DNA of 64,000 bases from Streptacidiphilus sp. PB12-B1b (GTDB taxonomy: Bacteria; Actinomycetota; Actinomycetes; Streptomycetales; Streptomycetaceae), in the NCBI RefSeq assembly GCF_014084125.1, contig NZ_CP048405.1, positions 2,356,001-2,420,000 on the forward strand. Reading direction: 5' to 3'. A program made the translations under genes and the position numbers. The notes under the pieces were generated by a model. It saw only the letters and a list, made by a program, of their open reading frames with translations, did not search any database and was not told where the DNA came from. Shown one piece after another: positions 35,685 through 43,781 of the stretch (within the stretch, counting starts at the first letter, position 1; each line of letters opens with the position of its first letter).

Positions 35685-36380
35685 TCAGCCCAGGGCCTTG
35701 AGCAGTTCGGCGGCGAGCGGGGCCGAGGAGGCCGGGTTCTGGCCGGTGTACAGGTTGCGGTCGACCTCGGTGTGCGGGGCCCAGGGCTCGCCCTCGCGGA
35801 AGTCCGCGCCGATGCCGACCAGCCGGTCCTGCAGCAGCCAGGGGGCCTGGTCGGCGAGGCCCGCCTGGGTCTCCTCGGTGTTGGTGAAGCCGGTGAGCCG
35901 GTAGCCGGCGAAGGCGGGGGAGCCGTCGGCGCGGCGGGCGGCCAGCAGCGCGGCCGGGCCGTGGCAGACCACGCCGAGCGGCTTGCCGGAGTCGAGCGCG
36001 GCGGTGAGCAGGCCGCCGGAGACGCCGTCGACCGCCAGGTCCTCCATCGGGCCGTGGCCGCCGGGGTAGAACACCGCGTCGTAGTCGGCCAGGTCGACGT
36101 CGGCCAGCCGCAGCGGGGAGCGCAGCTCGGCGATGGCGTCGAGCTCGGCGCGGACGGCGTCGGCCTGCTCCTGGCCGCCGTTGAACTCGGGGGCCAGGCT
36201 GCCCTGGTCGACGACGGGCACGGTGCCGCCGGGGGTGGCCACCGCGACCGTGTGCCCGGCGGCGGTGAACAGCCGGTACGGCGCCACCAGTTCCTCGGCC
36301 CAGTACCCGGTCGGGTGCTTGCTGCCGTCCTTGAGGGTCCAGTGGTCCGCGCCGGTCACCACGAAAAGGATGGTCGCCAT
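35685..36380 (-). CDS. DJ-1/PfpI family protein (Hsp31/glyoxalase-type)
   Basis: 231 residues from ATG 36380, chosen because the domain begins right there (MATILFVVTGADHWTLKDG) and the longer frame upstream is non-homologous. Class I glutamine-amidotransferase-like fold with the nucleophile elbow GVVCHGPAALL (Cys) and the Glu/Asp in YDAVFYPGGHGPMEDL. The GADHWTLKDGSKHPTGYWAEELV opening is typical of the Hsp31-like/glyoxalase III branch that detoxifies methylglyoxal. A palindromic operator with a third half-site lies upstream (36449-36466 and CATAGG at 36471-36476). Confidence 0.9.
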   Translation of the reverse strand: MATILFVVTGADHWTLKDGSKHPTGYWAEELVAPYRLFTAAGHTVAVATPGGTVPVVDQGSLAPEFNGGQEQADAVRAELDAIAELRSPLRLADVDLADYDAVFYPGGHGPMEDLAVDGVSGGLLTAALDSGKPLGVVCHGPAALLAARRADGSPAFAGYRLTGFTNTEETQAGLADQAPWLLQDRLVGIGADFREGEPWAPHTEVDRNLYTGQNPASSAPLAAELLKALG

Positions 36381-36448
36381 GGGGTGCTCGCTCTCGTGCG
36401 GGGAGGGTGGGTTCGCTACGACCGTAGGGCGCGATCCCCGGCCGTGCG

Positions 36449-36466
36449 GCATAGGCGCGCCTATGC
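36449..36466. promoter_or_regulatory. 18-bp perfect palindrome, probable operator of the PfpI-like gene
   Basis: GCATAGGCGCGCCTATGC reads identically on both strands. A further half-site CATAGG follows at 36471-36476. It lies about 70 bp upstream of the PfpI-like start and after the terminator of the next gene, so it most likely serves that gene. Confidence 0.65.
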
Positions 36467-36482
36467 GCCCCATAGGAACGCT

Positions 36483-36524
36483 GATGCCGTCGGCCGCCGG
36501 TTGGTCCCGGCGGCCGACGGCATC
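36483..36524 (-). terminator. Terminator of the DUF3616-like gene
   Basis: Perfect 18-bp stem (GATGCCGTCGGCCGCCGG with its complement), 6-nt loop, 14 bp after the stop codon at 36538. Confidence 0.9.
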
Positions 36525-36537
36525 GGTGCGCGGCTGG

Positions 36538-38976
36538 TCAGGGCGTGTACGTGACGCTGTCGCCGAGGTCCTTCTGCAGGTCGGCGGGGATGCCGTCCTT
36601 GGAGTCGAGCCCGTCGCCGTACCAGACGGTGTCGCCGTTGTCCTGAAGCACGGAGACGGTGCTGCCGGACGTCAGCGGGTCGGGGACGGCGCCGATCGAC
36701 TCCCAGGAGCCGTCGGCCGCTCCGGCGGGCAGGGCGGTGTGGGTGGCGACCGGGGCGTCGCCGGGCCGGCCGTCCCAGGAGTACAGCGCGAAGCTGTCGG
36801 TCTCGTCCGCGGCTCCGGCGATGATCAGGTACTGGTCGTCGGCGTTCTTGCGGATCTCCCGGAAGCCCAGGCCGCCGAGGTTGTCCTCGATCGGCGCGCC
36901 GAAGGCGGCGTGCAGGGTGCCCGGGTTGCCGCCGGTGACCAGCTGGTCGAGGTTGGTCACCGGCACCAGCAGCGCCTGGTTCCGGGTGCTGGTGGACTCC
37001 AGCGGCCCGCGGAAGGCCAGGTATGCCGTGGTGGTGCTGCCCGGGGCGAACTCCAGGCCCTCGACGTTGAACGACTCGGCGGTGTGCCCGCCCACGCCGG
37101 AGGCGGCGGAGGCGGCGAAGCCCAGGGCGTTGGCGCCCAGGCCGTGGCCGTTGTCCTGGTCCCAGGCGATCAGGTCGCTGCGCAGGCCGGTGTAGCTGCC
37201 GACGTAGCTGAGCGTGGTGGAGGCGCCGGAGCCGGTGATGTCGGTGGCGAACAGGGTGCTGCGGGCGGGCTCCAGCTTGCCGCTGGAGCTGTTGCTCATC
37301 GAGCCGGTCCAGTAGATCCGGTTGCCGACCCGGGCGGCGGCCTCGATGTCGATCTCGGTGCTGCCGTACGGCAGCAGACCGGTGAAGTCGAAGGTCTTCA
37401 CCGGCGGCCCGGAGACGCCCTCCTGGTAGAGCCGGAGCACGTTGGACTCGTCGTCGCCGACCAGCATGTAGCCGCCGCCGACGTCGATGATGGTCGAGCC
37501 GTTGCCCGCGCCGGAGTAGTAGCGGGCGTTCGGGTCGGCGGCGACGGCGGCCGAGACGCCGTAGTCGACGGTGGTGCTGGCGCTGGTGCCGTCGGGGGCG
37601 GTCGCGGTCAGGGTGAGGGTGGAGTAGCCGACGGCGGCCGGGGTGACGGTGAGCGTGCGGGTGGCGCCGCTGCCGGTGACGCTGATGCCGGAGGCCGGGG
37701 CCACGGCGGTGTCGGAGGAGGCGGCGGTGACCGTGACGCCGGCCGCGCCGTAGGCGGCGTCGCCCACGGTCACCGGCATGGCGGCGTTGGTGCTGTCGCC
37801 GAGCGCGGCAGGCAGGCCGGCCTGCGGCGTGCTGATGGTGGGCGGCGGGCTGACCGCGGTCACCACGGCGGTGCCGGGGGCGAAGGCCACGCCGCGGAAG
37901 GCGGTCCTGGAGGCGGCGGAGGCCAGCGTCGTGACGCTGCCGCTCATGCTGCCGCCCGCGCCGGAGGTGTCGGTGACCGAGGAGAGCGTGCCGGAGGCGC
38001 CGGACGAGCCGCTGCCGGTCGCGTACAGCTGCACCGTGCTGCCGTGCAGGGTGCCGGTCAGGCCGGTCACCGAGGAGACCTTCTCGGAGCCCTCGGCCTT
38101 CCACTTGCCGCTGCTCAGGCCGTACTTGAGGATCTTCCCGGCGGTGGCGTCGGCGATGTAGAGGGTATCCGGGGCGGAGCCGCTGCCCAGGGTGAACAGC
38201 GCATAGCTGTACGGGTCGCCGCCGGAGTCCGGATTGCCGGGCAGGTTGTCGATGCTCTGCCCGGCGGTGGTGGGCAGGCCGGTGCCCACGGCGGCCACGG
38301 TCAGCGAGTTCTTGTTCGAGGAGGCGTACAACTGCCCGTCGGCGATTTCCAACTGACGGAAGTTCAGATCACTGCTGTTGAGCGTGGTGGCGGTGGTCGC
38401 GCCCAGGGTGGTGTGGGCGATGCCTCCGGCCGCGCCGGCCACCCAGATGTCGGTGCCGTTGCTGCTCACCGCGGAGCGGACGTTGTTGCCGGCCGCGAAC
38501 GAGGGCAGCGCGGTGGAGGTGTCCACCGTGCCGTCGGCGGCGGCGCGGGCCACGGTCACCGCGTCGGTGGAGGTCACACCGGCGGTGCCGACCGGGCTGT
38601 CGTACCCGGCGGCCAGCAGGTACTGGCCGTTGGCCGACAGCGTCAACTCGCCGTCGGAGTTGGCCGTTCCGGCGTCGGTGAACGCGTTGCCGGTGTCGCT
38701 CGCGGTGGTCGGCAGCGGCACGGACTCCACCAGCGTCCCGCCGGGCGCGTACTCGTCCAGGAAGACCGGCGCGGACGAGCCGCTGAGCGAGGTGCTGCCG
38801 TCGCCGACCCGGTAGACCACCAGGTCGCCCGCGGTGAACGCGGTGGAGGCGGCGGCGTGGGCCGAGCCCGGCAGGGCCGCCGGTCCGAGCGCGGCGGCGC
38901 CGGCCAGGAGCACTCCCAGGGCCGTCCGGCGGATCGATCGGAGCGGGGGAGCGGGGTGGGATCTGCTGCCAGTCAT
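36538..38976 (-). CDS. Secreted beta-propeller-like protein with DUF3616-type region
   Basis: 812 residues, ATG 38976. Signal peptide: SIRRTALGVLLAGAAALGPAALPGSAHAA, cleaved near AHA. The body is Ser/Thr/Gly-rich and strand-rich. The first half resembles a propeller (YSYALFTLGSGSAPDTLYIADATAGKILKYGL); a short Ig-like unit follows (TAVSPPPTISTPQAG); the second half (from about residue 470) shows the DUF3616 pattern: IDVGGGYMLVGDDESNVLRLY, IDIEAAARVGNRIYWTGSMSNSSSGK, FNVEGLEFAPGSTTTAYLAFRGPL, LGGLGFREIRKNADDQYLIIAGAAD. Family role unknown; esterase-like phytases have related DDESNVLxLY and IxxAAxxGxxYWxGS elements, so a phosphate-related role is possible. It follows the phospholipase C gene on the same strand. 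Confidence 0.8.
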   Translation of the reverse strand: MTGSRSHPAPPLRSIRRTALGVLLAGAAALGPAALPGSAHAAASTAFTAGDLVVYRVGDGSTSLSGSSAPVFLDEYAPGGTLVESVPLPTTASDTGNAFTDAGTANSDGELTLSANGQYLLAAGYDSPVGTAGVTSTDAVTVARAAADGTVDTSTALPSFAAGNNVRSAVSSNGTDIWVAGAAGGIAHTTLGATTATTLNSSDLNFRQLEIADGQLYASSNKNSLTVAAVGTGLPTTAGQSIDNLPGNPDSGGDPYSYALFTLGSGSAPDTLYIADATAGKILKYGLSSGKWKAEGSEKVSSVTGLTGTLHGSTVQLYATGSGSSGASGTLSSVTDTSGAGGSMSGSVTTLASAASRTAFRGVAFAPGTAVVTAVSPPPTISTPQAGLPAALGDSTNAAMPVTVGDAAYGAAGVTVTAASSDTAVAPASGISVTGSGATRTLTVTPAAVGYSTLTLTATAPDGTSASTTVDYGVSAAVAADPNARYYSGAGNGSTIIDVGGGYMLVGDDESNVLRLYQEGVSGPPVKTFDFTGLLPYGSTEIDIEAAARVGNRIYWTGSMSNSSSGKLEPARSTLFATDITGSGASTTLSYVGSYTGLRSDLIAWDQDNGHGLGANALGFAASAASGVGGHTAESFNVEGLEFAPGSTTTAYLAFRGPLESTSTRNQALLVPVTNLDQLVTGGNPGTLHAAFGAPIEDNLGGLGFREIRKNADDQYLIIAGAADETDSFALYSWDGRPGDAPVATHTALPAGAADGSWESIGAVPDPLTSGSTVSVLQDNGDTVWYGDGLDSKDGIPADLQKDLGDSVTYTP

Positions 38977-39115
38977 GGGGAGGCGCTGCCTTTCACGGGG
39001 ACCGCCCGGCGGGGACGTGCGAACCCTGTCGCCCGTAGGTGTCCTGCGGGCGACGCCCGGGTGCCGCGTCGGCGACAAGGTGGCGACGCGGAACCGGAAC
39101 CCGCGCAAAAGCAGC

Positions 39116-39150
39116 AGACGGACCGGCCGTTGCCGACGGCCGGTCCGTCT
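39116..39150 (-). terminator. Terminator of the phospholipase C gene
   Basis: 15-bp perfect stem (39116-39130 with 39136-39150), 5-nt loop, with TTTT following on the minus strand near 39108. Located 29 bp after the stop codon. Confidence 0.88.
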
Positions 39151-39179
39151 CAGGGGTGCGGGGTGCGGGGCGCGGCCGG

Positions 39180-41249
39180 TCAGCCGGCGTGGGCGCCGAT
39201 CGCCGGGTCGCTGATGCTGGGCTTGCCGGTCTCGACGTGGCCCGCCAACCGCCGCAGGAAGCCGCCGTCCTGGGCGGAGACCACGGTCAGGTCGTACCAG
39301 CCGTGGCCCGGCCGCAGGTCGATCGAGTGCACGGTGTCGGCCCCGGGGCGCAGCCGGAACGTCTTCGGGCGGCCGTTGCCGTACGCGTCGGAGACGGTGA
39401 GCTCGACCGTGGTCGGGCCGTCGTTGCGCAGCACCAGCCGGATCTCGGCGTTGCGGCCGACCTGCGCGGCGGTCACCTCCGGTCCGGCCTGGGCGATGCT
39501 GCCGGTGAGCCGCCGCAGGAAGCCGTTGGGGCCGTGCACGGTGAGGTCGTATGCGCCCTTCGGGTCGCCCGCGACGTCCCAGCTGCCGGTCAGGCTCTGC
39601 CCGGCGCCGACCGTGTAGCTCCACGGGCCGCCCGCGTGGGTGGCCGAGGTGACCAGCCAACTCGCGCCGACCGTGCCGTGGTTGGCGAAGTCCAGGGTCA
39701 GTTCGCCGGACTTGCCGAGCGTGCCGTCCACCGCCAGGCGGTAGGGCAGCGCGCGGGCCGGGCGGGTGCCGGGCTCCTGCTGCGGCAGCGCCGGATCGGC
39801 GGGCGGGGTCGGCACGTAGTCCGGGTGCCGGTCCTGGTCCGGCGGCTGGTAGCCGCTGGTGGAGGGCAGCACCGGTACCTTGCTGTCGGCCAGGCCGAAG
39901 TCGAACGCCGAGGTCAGGTCGCCGCAGACGGCGCGGCGCCAGGGCGAGATGTTGGGCTCGTGCGCACCGAAGCGCTGCTCGATGAACTGGATGATGGACG
40001 TGTGGTCGAAGACCTGGGAGTTGACCCAGCCGCCCTTGCTCCACGGCGAGACGACCAGCATGGGCACCCGCTGGCCCAGGCCGTACGGACCGGCCACGAA
40101 GCCGTCGGAGTCGGCGGGCAGCAGGTCGGCGGAGACGTCCGCGGTGGACTTGCCCTGCGCGGCCGAGGTGGGCGGGAACGGCGGCACGATGTGGTCGAAG
40201 AAGCCGTCGTTCTCGTCGAAGGTGATGAACAGCGCGGTCCTGCTCCACACCTCCGGGTTGGCGGTCAGCGCGTCCAGCAGCTGGGCGGTGTACCAGGCGC
40301 CGTAGTTGGCAGGCCAGTTGGGGTGCTCGGTGAACGCCTCGGGGGCGACCACCCAGGACACCTGGGGCAGGTTCCCGGCCAGCACGTCGGCCTTGAGCTG
40401 GTCGAAGAAGCCCTCCCCGGCGGAGGCGTTGGTGCCGGTGCGGGCCTTGTCGTAGAGCGGGTCGCCGGGCTGGGCGTTGCGGTACTGGTCGAAGTAGAGC
40501 AGCGAGTTGTCGCCGTAGTTGCCGATGTAGGCGTCGTCGGTCCAGCCCCAGTAGCCGTCGGCGTTCAGGCCGGTGCCGATGTCCTGGTAGATCTTCCAGG
40601 ACACCCCGGCCTGCTCCAGCCGCTCGGGGTAGGTGGTCCAGCCGTAGCCGGCCTCGGCGTTGTCCAGGACCGGGCCGCCGCCCTTGCCGTCGTTGCCGGT
40701 GTAGCCGGTCCACATGTAGTAGCGGTTGGGGTCGGTGCAGGTCAGCAGCGAGCAGTGGTACGAGTCGCAGATGGTGAAGGCGTCGGCCAGGGCGTAGTGG
40801 AAGGGGATGTCCTCACGGGTGAGGTGCGCCATGGTGGTCGCGGTCTTGGCCGGGATCCACTGGTCGTACGCGCCGTTGTTCCACGCCTGGTGGCCGGTGT
40901 TCCAGTCGTGCGCCAGGTCCTCCAGGAACTGCAGGCCGAGGTTCTGGGCGTCCGGGTGGAACGGCAGGACGTCCTTGGTGCCGTCGGACTGGTACCAGAC
41001 CGACTTGCCGCTGGGCAGCGTCACCGGGCGCGGGTCGCCGAAGCCGCGGACGCCGCGCAGCGTGCCGAAGTAGTGGTCGAAGGACCGGTTCTCCTGCATC
41101 AGGACGACGATGTGTTCGACGTCCTTGAGGGTTCCGGTGCGGCGGGCGGCGGGGATGGACGCGGCGCGGGCGATGCTGGTGGAGAGCATCGAGAAGGCGG
41201 CGGTGCCGCCGGCCAGCTGGATGAAGCGCCGACGGTTGAGGGCAGTCAT
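39180..41249 (-). CDS. Phosphocholine-specific phospholipase C, Tat-exported
   Basis: 689 residues, ATG 41249. Tat signal NRRRFIQLAGGTAAFSMLSTSIARA with twin Arg, cleavage near ARA. The catalytic part (about 40-450) is the acid-phosphatase/PLC fold with the metal and nucleophile signature VEHIVVLMQENRSFDHYFGTLRGVRGF (nucleophile Thr/Asn region), ICDSYHCSLLTCTDPNRYYMWTG, FITFDENDGFFDHIVPP, GLGQRVPMLVVSPWSKGGWVNSQVFDHTS, which is characteristic of the non-haemolytic PLC group. Residues about 490-680 are two copies of the C-terminal beta domain (LTLDFANHGTVGASW and IRLVLRNDGPTTVELTV). It hydrolyses phosphatidylcholine outside the cell, useful under phosphate limitation. Confidence 0.95.
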   Translation of the reverse strand: MTALNRRRFIQLAGGTAAFSMLSTSIARAASIPAARRTGTLKDVEHIVVLMQENRSFDHYFGTLRGVRGFGDPRPVTLPSGKSVWYQSDGTKDVLPFHPDAQNLGLQFLEDLAHDWNTGHQAWNNGAYDQWIPAKTATTMAHLTREDIPFHYALADAFTICDSYHCSLLTCTDPNRYYMWTGYTGNDGKGGGPVLDNAEAGYGWTTYPERLEQAGVSWKIYQDIGTGLNADGYWGWTDDAYIGNYGDNSLLYFDQYRNAQPGDPLYDKARTGTNASAGEGFFDQLKADVLAGNLPQVSWVVAPEAFTEHPNWPANYGAWYTAQLLDALTANPEVWSRTALFITFDENDGFFDHIVPPFPPTSAAQGKSTADVSADLLPADSDGFVAGPYGLGQRVPMLVVSPWSKGGWVNSQVFDHTSIIQFIEQRFGAHEPNISPWRRAVCGDLTSAFDFGLADSKVPVLPSTSGYQPPDQDRHPDYVPTPPADPALPQQEPGTRPARALPYRLAVDGTLGKSGELTLDFANHGTVGASWLVTSATHAGGPWSYTVGAGQSLTGSWDVAGDPKGAYDLTVHGPNGFLRRLTGSIAQAGPEVTAAQVGRNAEIRLVLRNDGPTTVELTVSDAYGNGRPKTFRLRPGADTVHSIDLRPGHGWYDLTVVSAQDGGFLRRLAGHVETGKPSISDPAIGAHAG

Positions 41250-41458
41250 GGAACGGGTGCCTCCTGGGTCGTCCGAGGCGGAGCGAGGGGTGGAGGCACA
41301 GCATCGCGGCGCTGCGGGAACGCGCCGTGGCGGGAGGGGAACGGGCGGGCGAAGCCCGCACCAACGCGGGGGAGCGGGCGGATGACGGCGGCGCGTCGAA
41401 GGCCCGCTGACCTCGGGGACTTGCTGAGGCTACGTCAGAACCGGTGTGGCGCAAGACG

Positions 41459-42625
41459 TTACGGCTTGATGGCGAGGAAGACGAACGCAGCCAGCAGGAC
41501 CAGGTGGATGCCGCCCTGCAGCCGGGTCGCCCGGCCGGGCACCACGGTGAGCGTGCTGACCACGACGGTCAGTGCCAGCAGGACCAGCTGGGTGGCGCCC
41601 AGGCCCAGCAGCAGCGGGCCCTTCAGCCAGATCGAGGCGACCGCGATGGCCGGGATGGTCAGCCCGATGCTGGCCATCGCCGAGCCGTAGCCGAGGTTCA
41701 GGCTGATCTGCACCCGCTCCTGCCGGGCGGCCCGGACGGCGGCCAGCGTCTCCGGGGCCAGCACCAGCAGCGCGATGACCACGCCGACGAAGGAGGGCGG
41801 GAAGCCCACGGCGCGGACCGCCGACTCGATCGCGTGCGACTCCACCTTGGCCAGCCCGACCACGTCCACCAGCGCCAGCAGCAGCAGGCCCAGGCTGAAC
41901 AGCGCGGCCCTGGCGCTGGGGGCGGTCGGGTGCTGCTCGTCGTGGGCGGCCGAGGAGCCGCTCTCGGCGGTCGTGGAGGAGGTCGCGGCGGCCACGGTCG
42001 CGGTGGTCGGCACGGCGGTCACCGGCGAGGTGACCGGGAGGAAGAAGTCGCGGTGCCGCCGGGTCTGGGTGGACACGAACATGCCGTACAGGGCGAGCGA
42101 GGCCAGCGCGGCGAAGGTGAGCTGGGTGCCGGAGAACCTCGGCCCGGGGGTGCTGGTGGTGAACCTCGGCAGCACCAGGCTCAGCGCGCTCAGCGTGGCC
42201 ACGGTGGCCAGCGCCGCGCCGGTGCCCTCGGGGTTGAACAGTGCCACGCCGTACCGCAGCGCGCCGGTGAGCAGCGAGAGCCCGACGATGCCGTTGGTGG
42301 TGATCATGACGGCGGCGAAGACGGTGTCCCGGGCGAGCGAGGCGGTGTCCGAGGCTCCGGTGACCATCAGCGTGACGATCAGCGCCACCTCGATGATGGT
42401 GACGGCGACGGCCAGCACCAGCGATCCGAACGGCTCGCCCACCCGGTGGGCGACCACCTCGGCGTGGTGCACCGCCGCCAGCACCGCCCCGGCCAGGACC
42501 GCGGCCAGGCACACCGCCACCCACACGGGGATGTGCCGGCCCCAGGTCAGCACCAGCACGACGAGGGCGACCAGCGGTGCGACGACCGTCCAGGACAGCC
42601 ACCGGGAGCGAGGAGTGTCGGACAT
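41459..42625 (-). CDS. Ca2+/H+ antiporter (ChaA/CaCA family)
   Basis: 388 residues, ATG 42625. About 11 hydrophobic segments. The two alpha-repeat ion-binding motifs of the CaCA superfamily are visible: VGEPFGSLVLAVAVTIIEVALIVTLM (first) and FVGVVIALLVLAPETLAAVRAA (second), with the conserved acidic residues E in IIEV and E in APETL. The central cytoplasmic loop (HRDFFLPVTSP...SSTTAESGSSAAHDE) is Ser/Thr/Ala-rich. It exports Ca2+ or Na+ against protons. It is monocistronic between the phospholipase and LLM genes. Confidence 0.93.
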   Translation of the reverse strand: MSDTPRSRWLSWTVVAPLVALVVLVLTWGRHIPVWVAVCLAAVLAGAVLAAVHHAEVVAHRVGEPFGSLVLAVAVTIIEVALIVTLMVTGASDTASLARDTVFAAVMITTNGIVGLSLLTGALRYGVALFNPEGTGAALATVATLSALSLVLPRFTTSTPGPRFSGTQLTFAALASLALYGMFVSTQTRRHRDFFLPVTSPVTAVPTTATVAAATSSTTAESGSSAAHDEQHPTAPSARAALFSLGLLLLALVDVVGLAKVESHAIESAVRAVGFPPSFVGVVIALLVLAPETLAAVRAARQERVQISLNLGYGSAMASIGLTIPAIAVASIWLKGPLLLGLGATQLVLLALTVVVSTLTVVPGRATRLQGGIHLVLLAAFVFLAIKP

Positions 42626-42709
42626 GGCCCAACACTGACATATCGGACAGGCCGTTCCCCTGATCCACGCCCCGCGGCGGCCCCCTGCGCCGACACCGCC
42701 GACCCGGCG

Positions 42710-43633
42710 TCAGCCCAGCTGCGGACGCACCCGCTCGGCGATCAGGGCCAGGTGGTCCAGGTCGTCGAGGTCCAGGATCTGCAGGTAGATCCGCTGCGAG
42801 CCGACCGCCGCATAGCGGGCGATCTTCTCGGCGGCCTCGTCCGGAGTCCCGGCGACGCCGTTCTCCCGGAGGTCCTCCACGCTGCGGCCGATGGCCTCGG
42901 CACGCCGGGCCACCTCGGCGTCGTCCTTGCCCACGCAGGCCACCAGGGCGTTGGAGTACACCAGCTCGGACGGCTTGCGCCCGGCCTCGGCGACCGCTGC
43001 CCGGACCCGGCCGAACTGCTCGGCGCTGTCCTGGACCGACTGGAAGGCCGAGTTGAACTCGTCGGCGAAGCGGGCCGCCAGCGCCGGGGTGCGCACCGGG
43101 CCGCCGCCGCCCACCAGCACCGGGATCCGCGACTGCACCGGCTTGGGCAGCGCCGGCGAGTCCTTCAGCGTGTAGTAGGCGCCGTCGAAGTCGAAGGTCT
43201 CGCCCAGCGCGGTGCCCCACAGCCCGGTGACGATCGCCAGCTGCTCCTCCAGCCGGCCGATCCTGGCCTGCGGGAAGGGGATGCCGTACGCGGTGTGCTC
43301 CTCCTCGTACCAGCCCGCGCCGAGGCCCAGCTCGACCCGGCCGCCGGACATCTGGTCGACCTGGGCGACCTGGATGGCCAGCACGCCCGGCAGCCGGAAG
43401 GTCGCGGCCGACATCAGCGTGCCCAGTCTGATCCGGGAGGTCTCCCGGGCGATCCCGGCCAGGGTGATCCAGGCGTCGGTCGGGCCGGGCAGGCCGTCCG
43501 CGTCGCCCATCTTCAGGTAGTGGTCGGAGCGGAAGAAGGCGCCGTACTCCAGGTCCTCGGCGGCCTTGGCCACACTCAGCAGCGTGTCGTAGGAGGCCCC
43601 TTGCTGGGGCTCGGTGAAGATGCGCAGGTCCAT
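42710..43633 (-). CDS. LLM class F420-dependent oxidoreductase
   Basis: 307 residues, ATG 43633. Luciferase-like TIM barrel of the F420 type: opening MDLRIFTEPQQGASYDTLLSVAKAAEDLEYGAFFRSDHY, the segment DAWITLAGIARETSRIRLGTLMSAATFRLPGVLAIQVAQVDQMSGGRVELGLGAGW with the cofactor-binding GRVELGLGAGW, and PVLVGGGGPVRTPALAARFADEFN. No N-terminal signal. F420 enzymes in actinobacteria reduce imines, ketones or lactones; the substrate here is unknown. The gene stands alone. Confidence 0.93.
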   Translation of the reverse strand: MDLRIFTEPQQGASYDTLLSVAKAAEDLEYGAFFRSDHYLKMGDADGLPGPTDAWITLAGIARETSRIRLGTLMSAATFRLPGVLAIQVAQVDQMSGGRVELGLGAGWYEEEHTAYGIPFPQARIGRLEEQLAIVTGLWGTALGETFDFDGAYYTLKDSPALPKPVQSRIPVLVGGGGPVRTPALAARFADEFNSAFQSVQDSAEQFGRVRAAVAEAGRKPSELVYSNALVACVGKDDAEVARRAEAIGRSVEDLRENGVAGTPDEAAEKIARYAAVGSQRIYLQILDLDDLDHLALIAERVRPQLG

Positions 43634-43706
43634 GGCCCCATCCTGCCACCGCGCCGGGCGCCGACTCGGGCGCCGGTCCGGGCAGCCGGACGGTTCGGGC
43701 AGCCGG

Positions 43707-43739
43707 ACGGCCCCGGTCGCTGGTGGCGACCGGGGCCGT
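43707..43739 (-). terminator. Terminator of the S53 protease gene
   Basis: 14-bp perfect stem ACGGCCCCGGTCGC / GCGACCGGGGCCGT with a 5-nt loop, 43 bp after the protease stop codon. Confidence 0.88.
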
Positions 43740-43781
43740 GACGGGTACTACGGGTGCTGCGGTGGGGCTAGCGGCGAGGCG

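Noticed and set aside
36133-39618. 1161-codon plus-strand frame
   Set aside because: Shadow of the DUF3616-like and phospholipase genes on the minus strand; Gly/Arg/Val-rich without any motif.
41250-41458. PHO boxes upstream of phospholipase C
   Set aside because: Only isolated GTTCCC-like words with irregular spacing were found, not 11-bp direct repeats.
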